The position numbers and the translations under genes were made by a program. 64,000 nucleotides of DNA. Origin: Hymenobacter nivis. Its GTDB lineage: Bacteria > Bacteroidota > Bacteroidia > Cytophagales > Hymenobacteraceae. Positions 45,396 through 55,400 of the stretch are shown in pieces. The notes beneath the pieces are model-generated. The model saw only the letters and a program-made list of their open reading frames with translations. It made no database searches and had not been told where the DNA came from. Positions within the stretch are counted from its first letter, which is position 1; the number at the start of each line of letters is the position of its first letter. The DNA is taken from contig NZ_CP029145.1 of the NCBI RefSeq assembly GCF_003149515.1, positions 620,001 to 684,000 of the forward strand. The letters are read 5' to 3'.

Positions 45396-48300
45396 TTACT
45401 CGTGCGTTAGCAGCAGCGACTGGCTGGTGGCGCCGCCGTGCACGCGTACCAGATAGGTTCCGACGGCCAGGGCGCGCAAATTCAATGGGTGCTGGGCCCC
45501 GCCCGCCAGGGAATACGCGGCCACGACGCGGCCGGTCAGGTCGAGCACTTGCACTTGGTAAGGGCCGGCAGGCAGGTTGCTCAGGTCGAGGGTAGCCGTG
45601 GCGCTGGCTGGGTTGGGGTACAGGCCAGCAGTGCCGCCGGTTTGAAACGCCACGGTGCGCACTGGCGAGTAGCTGGTTTCCCCGTTGGAATCAACCTGGC
45701 GCAGGCGGTAGTAGAGGGGCCGGCCGGCCAGCGCGTGGCGCGCAGCCCCCGCGTCCAGAAAGGCGTAGTCGAAGGCCCGGCTGCTGTTGCCCTGGCCGCG
45801 CACGGTGCCCACGGCCTCAAACGCGGTATTGTCGGCGCTGCGTTCCACCACGAACCGGTCGTTGTTGTGTTCGCTGGCGGTGGTCCAGCGCAGCTGGGCG
45901 TCGAGGCGCGCGGCCACGGCCGTGAAGCGGGCCAGCGACACTGGTAGCGGCACTTGAATGGTCACGTCCTCGGCCGTGCTGGAGCTGCTGCTGTAGTCGC
46001 TGCCGCCGGCCGTGCCCAGTCCCGTGTCGGTGGTGCCCGAGTAGTTCTGGCCGGGCTGGGCGGTGGCGTTGGCCGCAGACGTGCGCAGCGGGTTGTCGTA
46101 GCTGGCCTCGGCCGACGCCTGGTACGCAACCCCGTTCTGGGCCGACGCGTCGATGGTGGCCCGGAACGTGATGGTGAGCGAAGCCCCGGCCGGAAGAACG
46201 AAGCCTGTGAACGTGGGCTGGCTGACGCCGTCGGCGGGCAGGCCGTAGCCGGTGGGCGTGGCGGTGCGGCCGTCGGGCAGGATAAGCGTCGCGACGGGCG
46301 TATACGTGCCGTCGTATGTAAACAAGCTGCTGGCCAGGCGGCCCAGGGCGCTGACGCCGGTGGCCGTGCCGCCCGTGTTGGCGACGGTGAGCGTATAGAG
46401 GGCCGGGTCCACCGGGCCAGCGCTGCCCCCGGTGCGCGTAACGCCGGGCGTGGAAGTACTCAGTGCCACCGTGAGGGCCGGCAGGCAAGCCGCCGTGCCC
46501 GAGCCGCTAGCCGAGGCATCGGCGGCAAAGGCCCCGGCAGTACCGGTAGTGGCTCCAAAGGCCAGGGCCCCCGTGGTGGTGGTGCCGTTGGCCCCGCCGG
46601 CCGCCGACGACGACGACGCCACCGCGCCGTTGGTGAACACGGTGCCGCCGCCGCCGCCGCCGCCGGTCCCGTGCGCCGCGTCGGGCTGCGCGCCGTTCAC
46701 ATTGGCATTGCCGCCCTTGCCGCCGTGGGCCGTCACGGTGAGGGCCCCAAGGGTGCTGGCGTTGGCGGCCAGCACCAGTACCGCGCCGCCGGCCCCGCCG
46801 CCGCCGCCGCCGTCGTTGGCGGCGGGGCCAGCGTTGAGGCCGTTGGCCAGCACTTGGCCTGCGCCGGCCACGGCCCCCGTGCGTAGTAGCACAATGCCGC
46901 CGCCAGCCGCGCCACTACTGGCCAGGCCAGCGTCGTTGGCCGACCCCGCGCCGCCACCGCCGCCCAGGGCCAACCGGCCCGCAGAGGCGCCAAACGCGGC
47001 CCCGCCAATGCCCTGGGCGTTGTCGGTCATGTTGCCGGTGTAGCCGTAGCCGTAGCCGCCGAAACCACCCTGGCCACCGTTGGCGCCGCCGCCGCCGCCG
47101 GTGTTGCGTGAGTTGTCAGTGGGCGACTCGTCGGTGCCGCCGCCGCCGGCGTTGCCGGGGCCCCCGCGGCCGTTGCTGCCGCTGCGGTAGCCTTCCTGGC
47201 CGGTGCTAACCAGGGCCCCGCTGGGGCCGTCGTAGAGGTAGGCGGGCGTGCCGCCCGTGCCTTCGCCTTTGGCACCGCCCGTGCCCGTGGTAGTGGCGCT
47301 GCTCAACTGCCGAAAATCGGTATTGCTGTACGATGTCGTGCCCGTGCCTACGCCGGTGTACTGCTTGCCGCCGCCGCCGCGGAAGCCCCGACCGGTCATG
47401 GTGAGGCGGGCACCGGGGGCAAACGTGGTCGAGCCGGCCACGTCCAGGGCCAGCACGCCGCCGGCCGTGCCGTTCCAGGGGGCCCCGGCTACCGAGTCGG
47501 CCACGGCCAGGGCCGAGTACTGGGGCACGCGCACTACCTGGAAGCGCCGCTGCCCAGTGGGGTTGGCGGCGTCGCTGTAGTCAAGGTTATCGTAGGCGTT
47601 GGCCAGCGCCCGGTCCAGCACGAGGGTGCCGCCGCCGGTGGCCACAGCAGTGGTGGCCACCGCGTATTCGTAGAGGCCGGCCGTAAACTCTTGGCTGCCG
47701 TTCAGGCTGCCGTTGCCATTGCCATTGCCGCTGCCGTAAGCGGCGGAGTTGTCGGTATTGAAGGGCGCGCCTTGCATCTGCATCACCAGCACCAGGTCGC
47801 CGGCCGCGATGGGGGTAGTAGCTGCGCCTACGCCCGTCAGGGCCGGGCCCAGCACGATGCTGGCCGCGTTGCCGCTCGTTGTCACGCGCTGGCCCGCGAA
47901 GTAGGTGTTGGGGGCGGAGGTGGCCCCTAGGTTGCCCACGCCGTCTTTGCCGGGTGTGGCGCACACGCTGGCCACATTGGCCAGCCCGCTGATGAGGGTC
48001 GTGATGGAAGCAACGTTGTTGGAGGCCACCGGGTCGGGCTCGGTGGCCGTGTTGGCGGTGGTGCCGGTCACCGAGCCGCTCGCGGGGGCGGTAAAGCTGA
48101 CCGTGTTCGTGGCCGGGGTGCCGCCCGCGGCCAGGTTGCTAGCGGTAAAGGTGACGAGGCCGGAGACGGCGTCGTACGCGCCACCGTTGCCCACCACCAC
48201 ACTGCCCAAGCCGGCTGGCAATTGCAGCGTCGGCGCCACGTTGGTGGCCGGCAGCGGGCCCAGGTTAGACGTGGTGACGGTGTACTGCACCCGCGCGCCG

Positions 48301-49538
48301 GGGGAGGCGGCCGTGGGGCCGCTGACGCTATTGGCTATGTCGGCCCCCCGCACCACGACGATGATGTTGGCCGGCGATGCCGTTTGGTCCACCATATCGC
48401 CGGCCGTGTACGGCAGCGTCACCGCCCCGGCGAACGTGCCGCTGGGCGTGAACGTAACGATGCCCTCCGGCGTCACCAAAAACGTGCCCTGGGCCAGTGT
48501 CAGCGAGCTTTGTACGCCCGGCGTGTTGAGGTCCAAATCGACGCTGCCCGCCTTATAGGGAGCGTAAGTAAAAGTGTCGTTGTTGAGCACATTAATCGAC
48601 ACGGGCTGGTTGTACGCGGTGCCGGCCACGTCATCTCTCAAAAAAGGTAGCTGCTGGACGGCCAGCTTGCGGATTTCGTGCACGTTGGTCCGGCCCCCCG
48701 TCGAGCCCGCAAAGCCTATCCGCAAATTTTTCGGAGGGGCGGGCACCACGAAGTCGCGCACGGCTGTTTCCAGGGCCGCCCCATGCTGGATGCGGACCGT
48801 GATGCGGTAGGTGCCGTTCACGGGCACCACGTCGATGTACACCCGGCGGTAGTCGGAGCTGCCCGCCTGGGCCCGGACCGTGGGCACGTCGAGTTTGAAC
48901 GGCAGCGTGGGGCTGCCGGCCAGGTAGGGGTAGTCGGTGGTACTTTGGCCGTTGCCGGCCCCGCGAATGGCCACCGCATTGGGCGTTAGCTCGGGGGTAT
49001 TGATGCCGCCGACCCGGCCTTCGGTAGCGTTGGAGTAGTTGCCGAACTCGTCGATGCCGATGCCAATGTACCCGAACGGTACTCCGTTGCTGACGGGGTC
49101 GCTGACTTTTTGGGCGTAGCCCAACGAGCCGCCCGAAGCCCCCGGTGTAAACGACGCCGCCGATGTGCGGTCGGCGTCCACCAGAAACACCGAAAAGCCG
49201 TCGGCCCCATTGCCGCCGTAGGCAAAAAATTCAAACGAAATGCTAAAGCCTGACGGGGCCAGAAATGAAGTCTGGTCAATCGCAAAGCCCGATTGGTTAG
49301 CCGTTGCCGAAGTCAGACGCAGGTAGCCTGCGCCGTTTGGGTCGCCGCCCGAGGCCGCCGTCAGCGTGGCGCTGCCGCCCAGCACAAAGCCCCCTGCTGT
49401 GCTGTTTTGAAACGATTCGGCACGTGGAAACTGGGCCTGGGCCTGGTATGGCTGGCCCCATAGCAGGGCCATAAGCAGGCAGCCCAAAGGCCAGGCAACG
49501 CCTGACGGCAGCCTGCAGGTAGTAAAAAGTCTGCTCAT
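45396..49538 (-). CDS. Giant secreted lectin-like protein with Gly-rich region and T9SS sorting domain
   Basis: A 1380-residue surface protein. Order: signal peptide (PLGCLLMALLWGQPYQAQAQ), L-type-lectin-like domain at about 30-270 (GFSISFEFFAYGGNGADGFS, VFLVD), a cadherin-like/Big segment near 290-390 and DUF11-like repeats near 395-510 and 1015-1140. A very Gly-rich region (about 640-1010) includes GGGGGANGGQGGFGGYGYGY. The C-terminal T9SS domain has LRWTTASEHNNDRFVVERS and LYPNPASATATLDLSNLPAG, ending in LVRVHGGATSQSLLLTHE. It is exported by T9SS and may bind surface glycans. The start MSRLF (49538) is preferred; 49556 is possible. Confidence 0.85.
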   Translation of the reverse strand: MSRLFTTCRLPSGVAWPLGCLLMALLWGQPYQAQAQFPRAESFQNSTAGGFVLGGSATLTAASGGDPNGAGYLRLTSATANQSGFAIDQTSFLAPSGFSISFEFFAYGGNGADGFSVFLVDADRTSAASFTPGASGGSLGYAQKVSDPVSNGVPFGYIGIGIDEFGNYSNATEGRVGGINTPELTPNAVAIRGAGNGQSTTDYPYLAGSPTLPFKLDVPTVRAQAGSSDYRRVYIDVVPVNGTYRITVRIQHGAALETAVRDFVVPAPPKNLRIGFAGSTGGRTNVHEIRKLAVQQLPFLRDDVAGTAYNQPVSINVLNNDTFTYAPYKAGSVDLDLNTPGVQSSLTLAQGTFLVTPEGIVTFTPSGTFAGAVTLPYTAGDMVDQTASPANIIVVVRGADIANSVSGPTAASPGARVQYTVTTSNLGPLPATNVAPTLQLPAGLGSVVVGNGGAYDAVSGLVTFTASNLAAGGTPATNTVSFTAPASGSVTGTTANTATEPDPVASNNVASITTLISGLANVASVCATPGKDGVGNLGATSAPNTYFAGQRVTTSGNAASIVLGPALTGVGAATTPIAAGDLVLVMQMQGAPFNTDNSAAYGSGNGNGNGSLNGSQEFTAGLYEYAVATTAVATGGGTLVLDRALANAYDNLDYSDAANPTGQRRFQVVRVPQYSALAVADSVAGAPWNGTAGGVLALDVAGSTTFAPGARLTMTGRGFRGGGGKQYTGVGTGTTSYSNTDFRQLSSATTTGTGGAKGEGTGGTPAYLYDGPSGALVSTGQEGYRSGSNGRGGPGNAGGGGTDESPTDNSRNTGGGGGANGGQGGFGGYGYGYTGNMTDNAQGIGGAAFGASAGRLALGGGGGAGSANDAGLASSGAAGGGIVLLRTGAVAGAGQVLANGLNAGPAANDGGGGGGAGGAVLVLAANASTLGALTVTAHGGKGGNANVNGAQPDAAHGTGGGGGGGTVFTNGAVASSSSAAGGANGTTTTGALAFGATTGTAGAFAADASASGSGTAACLPALTVALSTSTPGVTRTGGSAGPVDPALYTLTVANTGGTATGVSALGRLASSLFTYDGTYTPVATLILPDGRTATPTGYGLPADGVSQPTFTGFVLPAGASLTITFRATIDASAQNGVAYQASAEASYDNPLRTSAANATAQPGQNYSGTTDTGLGTAGGSDYSSSSSTAEDVTIQVPLPVSLARFTAVAARLDAQLRWTTASEHNNDRFVVERSADNTAFEAVGTVRGQGNSSRAFDYAFLDAGAARHALAGRPLYYRLRQVDSNGETSYSPVRTVAFQTGGTAGLYPNPASATATLDLSNLPAGPYQVQVLDLTGRVVAAYSLAGGAQHPLNLRALAVGTYLVRVHGGATSQSLLLTHE

Positions 49539-49968
49539 ATTAGAAAGGAAAATCATGGTTTTATAATTGTACTAAAGCAATATATAATTTACCCAAAACC
49601 GTAATTTGCTCTAATTAATTGCAATATAGATGGTTTGCTGAAAAATTGCTGCTGCATATTCATTCCTTAGATTAAATAATTAATTACCCGGTCGAGTGCT
49701 TGGAATGGAATGGCTCAGTTTTTTTGTTTTTGCGGGGCATCGGGCTCGTCGGGCTCGCTGAGCAGATGCGTCCCAGCAAAAAAAAACGCCGTCCGGTGGG
49801 GACAGCGTTCGAGGGTCTGGGACCTGGTTTTGCCACTGCGGCGGGTATTGAGCACGGCCCGGTTTTCGAGGCCGTTCGCGTTAACGTCAGTACGAAGTAG
49901 CGGCGCATGTAGATGGCTTCCGATTAAACGCCTTGTCCGGATATCGTTCAACCCGGCGCGCGCGCGCC
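49539..49968. other. Intergenic, AT-rich then GC-rich; no gene supported
   Basis: 49540-49680 is markedly A/T-rich and likely contains the promoter for the giant protein. The remainder has overlapping short frames without a domain or signal. A poly-T/poly-A pairing at 49721-49790 may be a weak hairpin. Confidence 0.55.
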
Positions 49969-50424
49969 TCACAGTGCGGGATGGGCAGGAGCTTTGGGGC
50001 CCGTCAGCAGGGCCAGCGGGTAGGCAAACATGACCGGCAGCGGCGATGACAATACGTCGAGCACCCGGTGGCCGGTGAGCGCGGCGATGGGCAGGCCCGC
50101 CCGCTGCCCTAGCCACAGCAGGCCCGCGCCGGCCGCGTAGCCCGCGGTGTAAGCCAGCACGGCCGCCACAGTGTAGCGGCCGTGTAGCAGCAGGTGCAGC
50201 AGGGCCACGTTCAGCACAGCATAGAGGAGGCGGTAGCTGATGGCCACGGGCCAGCCGTGGGTGGTGATGCCGGGCACGGCCGCCGGGGCTCCAGCAGGGT
50301 GCCAGAGGTGGCCCAGCGCGTCAAAAACTTCTTCTTCAAACAGGCCCAGGCCCAGCAGCAAGGCCACTAGCGCGGCCACCAGCAGGCGGTAGGGCCCCGG
50401 TGAGCGGGCGACGCTAGCGGGCAC
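49969..50424 (-). CDS. XrtX-associated-like membrane protein
   Basis: A 151-residue protein with about four hydrophobic segments (LLVAALVALLLGLGLF, ISYRLLYAVLNVALLHLLLH, VAAVLAYTAGYAAGAGLLWL, VLSSPLPVMFAYPLALL). It starts with GTG at 50424, overlapping the exosortase stop by 11 bases, so the two are translationally coupled. I infer that it is the small membrane protein that accompanies exosortase X in this lineage. Its role is unknown; it may help substrate handling or stability. The longer open frame lies inside the exosortase gene and is spurious. Confidence 0.75.
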   Translation of the reverse strand: MPASVARSPGPYRLLVAALVALLLGLGLFEEEVFDALGHLWHPAGAPAAVPGITTHGWPVAISYRLLYAVLNVALLHLLLHGRYTVAAVLAYTAGYAAGAGLLWLGQRAGLPIAALTGHRVLDVLSSPLPVMFAYPLALLTGPKAPAHPAL

Positions 50425-50980
50425 CTTGCAGTGCCGGGGTAGCCACCAGCAAGCCGCTGGCGTTGCGTCGCGCCCACAGCATCCACAGGGCCCCGATGGC
50501 CCCATACACCACGAATGTGAAGGTGTAGTGGTGGTTGAAATCGACGGAATGGTACCAGTAGGCGTGGTTGAGGGCCAGCAGGGCCACGCGCCCCACGTTC
50601 AGGGCGTAGATGGCCAGGATGCCTGCCGGTACAAACCAGAGCTTGTGCCACCAGGGCCCCGGAAACGCCACCACGAAGCCCGCAAACAGCGCGTACATCA
50701 GCAGCCCGTTGCACGGGTCGCCGACGGACACGACCGGCTGGCCGTTGAGCACCACCAGTATGGGGTTGGCCGGGGCGGTGCCGGCAGCAAAGCCCACCGC
50801 CCGGAGCAGGGCCCCCGCGGCGGCCGCCAGGTTAGCCGACAGGGCGTGGTCGAGGCGGCCGTCGGGGCCCACCAGGCCGTCGTAGCCCAGCGCCCACAGA
50901 GCGTAAAGGGTAGCAAATACCAGCAAAAAGCGCAGCGCGGGTCGGTCCGGCTGCGAAGGGGAAGGTAGGGAAAGCTTCAT
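50414..50980 (-). CDS. xrtX: Exosortase X-like protease/transpeptidase
   Basis: A 188-residue multi-pass membrane protein of the exosortase/archaeosortase family, with about six hydrophobic segments. The catalytic triad is visible: Cys90 in VGDPCNGLLMY, Arg131 in LNVGRVALLALN and His150/151 in VDFNHHYTF. Exosortases cleave or transfer C-terminal sorting tails such as PEP-CTERM; in this lineage the tail is PID-CTERM-like, and the gene 51124-51369 codes a candidate substrate with such a tail. It lies between two T9SS-type giant genes, but no direct link is shown. Confidence 0.88.
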   Translation of the reverse strand: MKLSLPSPSQPDRPALRFLLVFATLYALWALGYDGLVGPDGRLDHALSANLAAAAGALLRAVGFAAGTAPANPILVVLNGQPVVSVGDPCNGLLMYALFAGFVVAFPGPWWHKLWFVPAGILAIYALNVGRVALLALNHAYWYHSVDFNHHYTFTFVVYGAIGALWMLWARRNASGLLVATPALQGAR

Positions 50981-51123
50981 AAGCGCGTAATTATCTAAGT
51001 TGTCAGTCAATATCAGCAATAAGTCTAAAAGGAAATACTGGCCATAAGCACCAAGGCCCGGCGGGGGGGGGTGGGCTCCACGGTTGGTGGGGTCCCCCCG
51101 GGCTCGGCGCAACGTAGCGGCAG

Positions 51124-51369
51124 CTATTTTTTGCGGCGGCGGCGCAGTACCCGCACGCCGTAGGCCACGCCGCTGGCCAGCAGCAGCGAGGCACCCCCGT
51201 CGAGGGGCACGGCCGTGGGTGGGGTAACGGGTGGGTCGGTAGGGAGGGGATCAGTGGGCGTGGGGCCGGTGGAGCCCTGTGCCCGGGCTTGCAGGGAAAC
51301 ACCAGCGGCCAGCGCCAGTACGGCGCCAACGGTGAGAGTGCGGAGCGAAACGAGGAATAAGATTTTCAT
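51124..51369 (-). CDS. Small PID-CTERM-like exosortase substrate
   Basis: An 81-residue protein with signal peptide MKILFLVSLRTLTVGAVLAL... ARA, a Pro/Thr-rich spacer (TPTDPLPTDPPVTPPTAV) and a C-terminal tail PLDGGASLLLASGVAYGVRV then Arg/Lys-rich LRRRRKK. A tripartite tail of short motif, transmembrane helix and basic end is how exosortase and sortase substrates look. It is probably processed by the adjacent exosortase. Its own function is unknown. ATG at 51369 was chosen because the signal is intact. Confidence 0.82.
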   Translation of the reverse strand: MKILFLVSLRTLTVGAVLALAAGVSLQARAQGSTGPTPTDPLPTDPPVTPPTAVPLDGGASLLLASGVAYGVRVLRRRRKK

Positions 51370-51448
51370 AATCAGGAACAAAGCCCGTGGGAAGGAAAAA
51401 GCAGCTTGAACCCGGACCCCAGGGGCCCGGGCTCGTAGCCAATGGCAA

Positions 51449-54400
51449 TTATTCGACGATGAGGCGTTTGTTGACGGTGCCTTCGGCTGTGAGCAGGCGC
51501 AGCGTGTACACGCCGCGGGCGACGCCGGGCAGGGCCAGCTGCGACATGGTGCCTGCGGGCAGTGTGGCGCGCAGCACTGTCTGGCCCAGGGCGTTTACCA
51601 GCGTGGCGTCGATGGCTTGGCGGGCCAGGGAAGCGGGCAGGCCCACCGACACCGTGCCACGGGCCGGGTTCGGGAACACGTTCACCTGCTTGCTGAGGGC
51701 TGCGGGGGCCGTAGCCAGCACGGCCTGCGTGGTGAACAGCACGCTGAAGCGGCCGGTGGCCGAAGCACCGGCCACCACCGCAAACGGGTAGCTGGGCTGC
51801 TGGGAGAGGTCGGTTACGCTGCCCGTGAGGGCATCGCGCAGGAAGGCTTTGGTGCCGGTGGGCAGGCGTAGCAGTTCGGCGGCGGCGAGGGTGTAGCTGC
51901 CAGCTTCGGTTCGCACTGAGAGCGGCACCAGCACATCGGCGGTGCCGAGGGCGGGGCGGGCGTCGATGGACAGCGCCTCGGGGCCGGCGGTGGCCAGGGC
52001 CATCGTGGCCCCGGCGGGGTTAAGCTTGTAGGCGTCGAGGGCGGCGTCGAAGCCGGCGGTAGCGGTGGCGTCGAAGTACACCACGGTCTCATCGGCGCGG
52101 CCGGCGGCGTTGCGCAAGGCCAGGCGCACGAGCGGCGCCGCGGTGGCATCACCCCGCTGGAAGGCCGGGCTGGCGTAGCTGGTCAGGCGGCCGCTGTTTT
52201 TAAAGGTAAGGGTCCCGGGGGTGCCGGCGGCGGCTACCCGCACGAAGAAGCCCTGGCCGGTGGCAATCTGGTCGGTGCCGCCATTGGTGCCCACGCCGTT
52301 CACGTAGCTGGCGTATCCGCCGGCGTACTGGCCGGTCGATTTCACCACGTACACGGCATTGAACAGGCCCGTAGCGCCGTCCTTATAGGTCGTGGTCCAG
52401 CTGATGGGCGAAGGATAGGGGTTGCCCAGCAGCTGCCAGCCCGACTCAGTTTGGCCGCCGCGGGTGAGGCCGGTACGGGCCACGTCGCCGTTGTTGAGCG
52501 TGCCCACGAAGTCCACCGTTTCCGAGGCGGGAATGTTCACAACGTAGCCTTGGCCGGGCGTGAGGGCGTCGGACAGGGCCCCGGGCGAGAAGAAGCCCTT
52601 GTCAAAATCCTGCGGCGTGGGGTTGCCGCTGGTGTTGATGCGGGCCTCGTCAAAGCCGAATACCTTGGGAAAGGGCCGCACCTGACTGGGGATGGCCGCG
52701 GTGTTGTAGGCCGGGTTCACCACGGGTACGAAGCCGCTGGTGGCCAGGTTGGCCATCGTGGAGCCCGTCACCGGCGCGGCGTAGTGGCGGTAGCCCGCGC
52801 CGCTGTTGATGCCGCCATCAATGTAGCGCTGCACTGTGACGGGGCCCGTGACGTTGCCGGCGGCATTCACCACTTGGGCCGAGTTGGTGGCATCCGAAAG
52901 CAGCGTGAACGACTGGCCGGCGACGGTGAGGTTGCCGTTGAGCAGCAGCACGCGGCGTACCGCGGCGGTGCCCGCCAGGCTGACGGGGGCCGTGCCCACG
53001 GTCAGGTTTTGGAAGGCCGAGGTGCCGGTGCCGCCGATGACCTGGGCGGCGGTGCCGGCCAGGGTGATGGTGCCGGAGCCCGCGCCGAGCAGCATGCTGC
53101 CGTTGTTGGTGAAGTTGCCGCCCACCGTCAGCGTCGAGCCGTCGGTAGAGGTGATGGTGGTGCCGCTGGCTAGCACTACGTAGCGGGCCGCCTGGCTGCC
53201 GCTTACGGCGGGTTGGTTGGGCATGCCGCCGGGAATGGTCACATCGTCCACGTTGGTGGGCACGCGGTTGGGCATCCAGTTGGCGGCGTTGGCCCAGTTG
53301 GTGTCGGCCGAGCCGTTCCAGGCGAGGGCGGTGCCGATGGCGATGAAAGCGGTGAGGCCGCTCACATTGCTGCCCAGGCCGATGTGGCCCACGGCGGCTG
53401 CGGTGCCCGCGGTCAGGTCCACAGTGTAGAGGTTGTCGAAGTTGGGGGCCCCAGCCGTGCCGCCGGGCGCCACGGCCAGGAAGGCCGCGTTGGTGGTGGT
53501 GCCGCGGGTGTTGAAGATGTCAAAATCGGCCCCGTCGGCGCTCATGGGGCCCCCGGCGGCGCCCACGGCCACAAGGGTGCCGTTATTGGGCGGGTTTTGG
53601 AGGTAAAGCTGGCCTGCTACGGCGTCGTAGTCGTAGAGGGCGGTACTGTTGGCGGCGCTGCTGCTGTTTGTGTAGGCGACGGCGCCCACCGTAGCTCCAG
53701 CCGTCAGGTTACCGTCCTTGAGCACGAGGGTCCCGTCATTAGGATTGAGACGGTAGTTGTTGCCGTTGGTAGCCACCACGCGGATACGGTCCACGGTGGG
53801 GTTGAAGTCGAAACCCACGCGGTCGGTGGCCGCGCCCAGGGCCAGCGGAATGGCTGCACCTGCGGCGGTAAGGCCTCCCGTGGTTATGTTCACAGCGTAC
53901 ACCGTGGCCGTGCCTGCCGTCGCGTTGTAGCCCAGGGCAAACAGCTGGCCGGTGGCGGGGCGAAAATCAATGCCCACTGTGGTTTCGCCAGCGGTAATGC
54001 CGCCGCCAAAATTCACCGCCGAGCGGATGTTCCCCGGGGCCCCCGAATCGAACGAAATCAAGTTGCCGCCGGCCACCGCGTACAGCAACTGCCCTACCAG
54101 CGCCGGCTGGGTAGGTGCGGCGATAACGACCGCAATGTCGCGGATGTCAAAGGGGGTACTTAGGGAGGCGGAAAGGATGTTGCGCTTATTGGTAGCGGCC
54201 CCGGTGCTCACGTCGAAGTCGTAGAAGTCGCTACTCGAAGTGCCGTTGGCAGCCCTTGCCTTTACATAAGTCAGGTAACCCTTGTTAGTGCCGGAAGTGG
54301 GGTCGTAATACACATCCACATTCGCCGCCACGGGGCTACCGAACTGGTTTCCGTCCAGCGTCACGGCCTTAGAGTTAGTCAAAATCCCGCCATTGGGCGG

Positions 54401-55171
54401 ACTTTGGAACGATAGTAAGCCACTGTTCGGGGCAATGGCCTCTTGGTCACTGGCGCCCACGCCCGGGATGTCCAGTGCATAAAGAGCCGTGCTGGTACTG
54501 CCGGCGTAGGAATTGGTGTAGGCTACCGAGCCAATGACTGGTGCATACGCGTTGTTCGGCGCAGTATTATAAGTCAGTAGGGGAGGGCTGTCGAAGGCGG
54601 CGATGCCACCGGTGTTGGGGTTGAGCCGGTAGTTAGCTCGCATGCTGCTGCCCTCCACGCGGATGCGGTCCACGGTAGGGTTGAAATCGAAACCGATACG
54701 GGTGACGTTGGTACCTAGGTTCAGCGAGATGCCCGTGGTGCCAACGGCGGTGGCTATTGCCGTGGTGGGGTCCAGTACGTATAGCTGGGCATTAAAAACC
54801 TGCTGCGTTGCATCAAATGCAATGTTGGGGTCGTAACCTAGGGCGTAGAGCGTACCGGTGTTGGGGCGATAGTCCATTCCAACCAGCGTTTGTCCAGCCG
54901 CGACCCCCGTAATCAGGGTAGGAAAAGCGCCCGGAGTACCAGTATCGGCGTTGATGGGCAAAATGCCTTGCGCGCCCGCCGGTGCCCCGGCAGGGTAGAG
55001 TGGATCGGTATTCGGTTTAATTGCCTGGCTCAGCGTGCCCAGGCCGTAGATGGTAGGCGTTTGAGCGAGGGCCGGGGTGGTAGCTAGCAAGCCTAGCCCG
55101 AGGCCGAGGGTAGCGAGCCAGGGCCGACCTGAGAAATTTTGCGACGGTGAAAACGGTACGAATGTTTTCAT
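51449..55171 (-). CDS. Giant secreted DUF4394-repeat protein with T9SS sorting domain
   Basis: A 1240-residue protein with signal peptide (PWLATLGLGLGLLATTPALAQ). Two DUF4394-like repeats, at about 40-350 and 360-610, each contain GFDFNPTVDRIRV and NNYRLNPN or MRANYRLNPN. A beta-helix-like region begins near 620 (WNGSADTNWANAANWMPNRV, NLTVGGNFTNNG), followed by a domain near 780-1000 (GSGYRHY-like, ASETVDFVGTLNNGDV). The C-terminal T9SS type A domain near 1165-1240 has VNVFPNPARGTVSVGLPASL and ends in NKRLIVE. It is likely a surface-attached protein. Its leader holds a TTTTG/TAGTTT promoter-like pair near 55190-55220. Confidence 0.88.
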   Translation of the reverse strand: MKTFVPFSPSQNFSGRPWLATLGLGLGLLATTPALAQTPTIYGLGTLSQAIKPNTDPLYPAGAPAGAQGILPINADTGTPGAFPTLITGVAAGQTLVGMDYRPNTGTLYALGYDPNIAFDATQQVFNAQLYVLDPTTAIATAVGTTGISLNLGTNVTRIGFDFNPTVDRIRVEGSSMRANYRLNPNTGGIAAFDSPPLLTYNTAPNNAYAPVIGSVAYTNSYAGSTSTALYALDIPGVGASDQEAIAPNSGLLSFQSPPNGGILTNSKAVTLDGNQFGSPVAANVDVYYDPTSGTNKGYLTYVKARAANGTSSSDFYDFDVSTGAATNKRNILSASLSTPFDIRDIAVVIAAPTQPALVGQLLYAVAGGNLISFDSGAPGNIRSAVNFGGGITAGETTVGIDFRPATGQLFALGYNATAGTATVYAVNITTGGLTAAGAAIPLALGAATDRVGFDFNPTVDRIRVVATNGNNYRLNPNDGTLVLKDGNLTAGATVGAVAYTNSSSAANSTALYDYDAVAGQLYLQNPPNNGTLVAVGAAGGPMSADGADFDIFNTRGTTTNAAFLAVAPGGTAGAPNFDNLYTVDLTAGTAAAVGHIGLGSNVSGLTAFIAIGTALAWNGSADTNWANAANWMPNRVPTNVDDVTIPGGMPNQPAVSGSQAARYVVLASGTTITSTDGSTLTVGGNFTNNGSMLLGAGSGTITLAGTAAQVIGGTGTSAFQNLTVGTAPVSLAGTAAVRRVLLLNGNLTVAGQSFTLLSDATNSAQVVNAAGNVTGPVTVQRYIDGGINSGAGYRHYAAPVTGSTMANLATSGFVPVVNPAYNTAAIPSQVRPFPKVFGFDEARINTSGNPTPQDFDKGFFSPGALSDALTPGQGYVVNIPASETVDFVGTLNNGDVARTGLTRGGQTESGWQLLGNPYPSPISWTTTYKDGATGLFNAVYVVKSTGQYAGGYASYVNGVGTNGGTDQIATGQGFFVRVAAAGTPGTLTFKNSGRLTSYASPAFQRGDATAAPLVRLALRNAAGRADETVVYFDATATAGFDAALDAYKLNPAGATMALATAGPEALSIDARPALGTADVLVPLSVRTEAGSYTLAAAELLRLPTGTKAFLRDALTGSVTDLSQQPSYPFAVVAGASATGRFSVLFTTQAVLATAPAALSKQVNVFPNPARGTVSVGLPASLARQAIDATLVNALGQTVLRATLPAGTMSQLALPGVARGVYTLRLLTAEGTVNKRLIVE

Positions 55172-55400
55172 GAAAAAAAGTTTGGGGATGGGAAACTAAC
55201 AACTGCTACTACTGGCAAAATCTTATTTTATAAATCCTGGGTGCTACCGAACCAGGGATTTTAATACGCGTAAGGCGCTAAATTGTACGCAGTGAAGTAA
55301 TATAAGGATGTGCTGTTAATCACCTGTTTTTATCCTTTTTTCATTAAATTTTTATTAAAAAATTTGTTCCCGCCCAACAGGCGCCGGCTAGCTGGGGCGC

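Noticed and set aside
46600..47160. GCC/GGC-rich repeats in the giant gene as a satellite or CRISPR
   Set aside because: They are codons for the Gly-rich region and stay in frame.
49684..49908. Small minus-strand frame after the giant T9SS gene
   Set aside because: No recognised domain, low-complexity basic composition; likely spurious.
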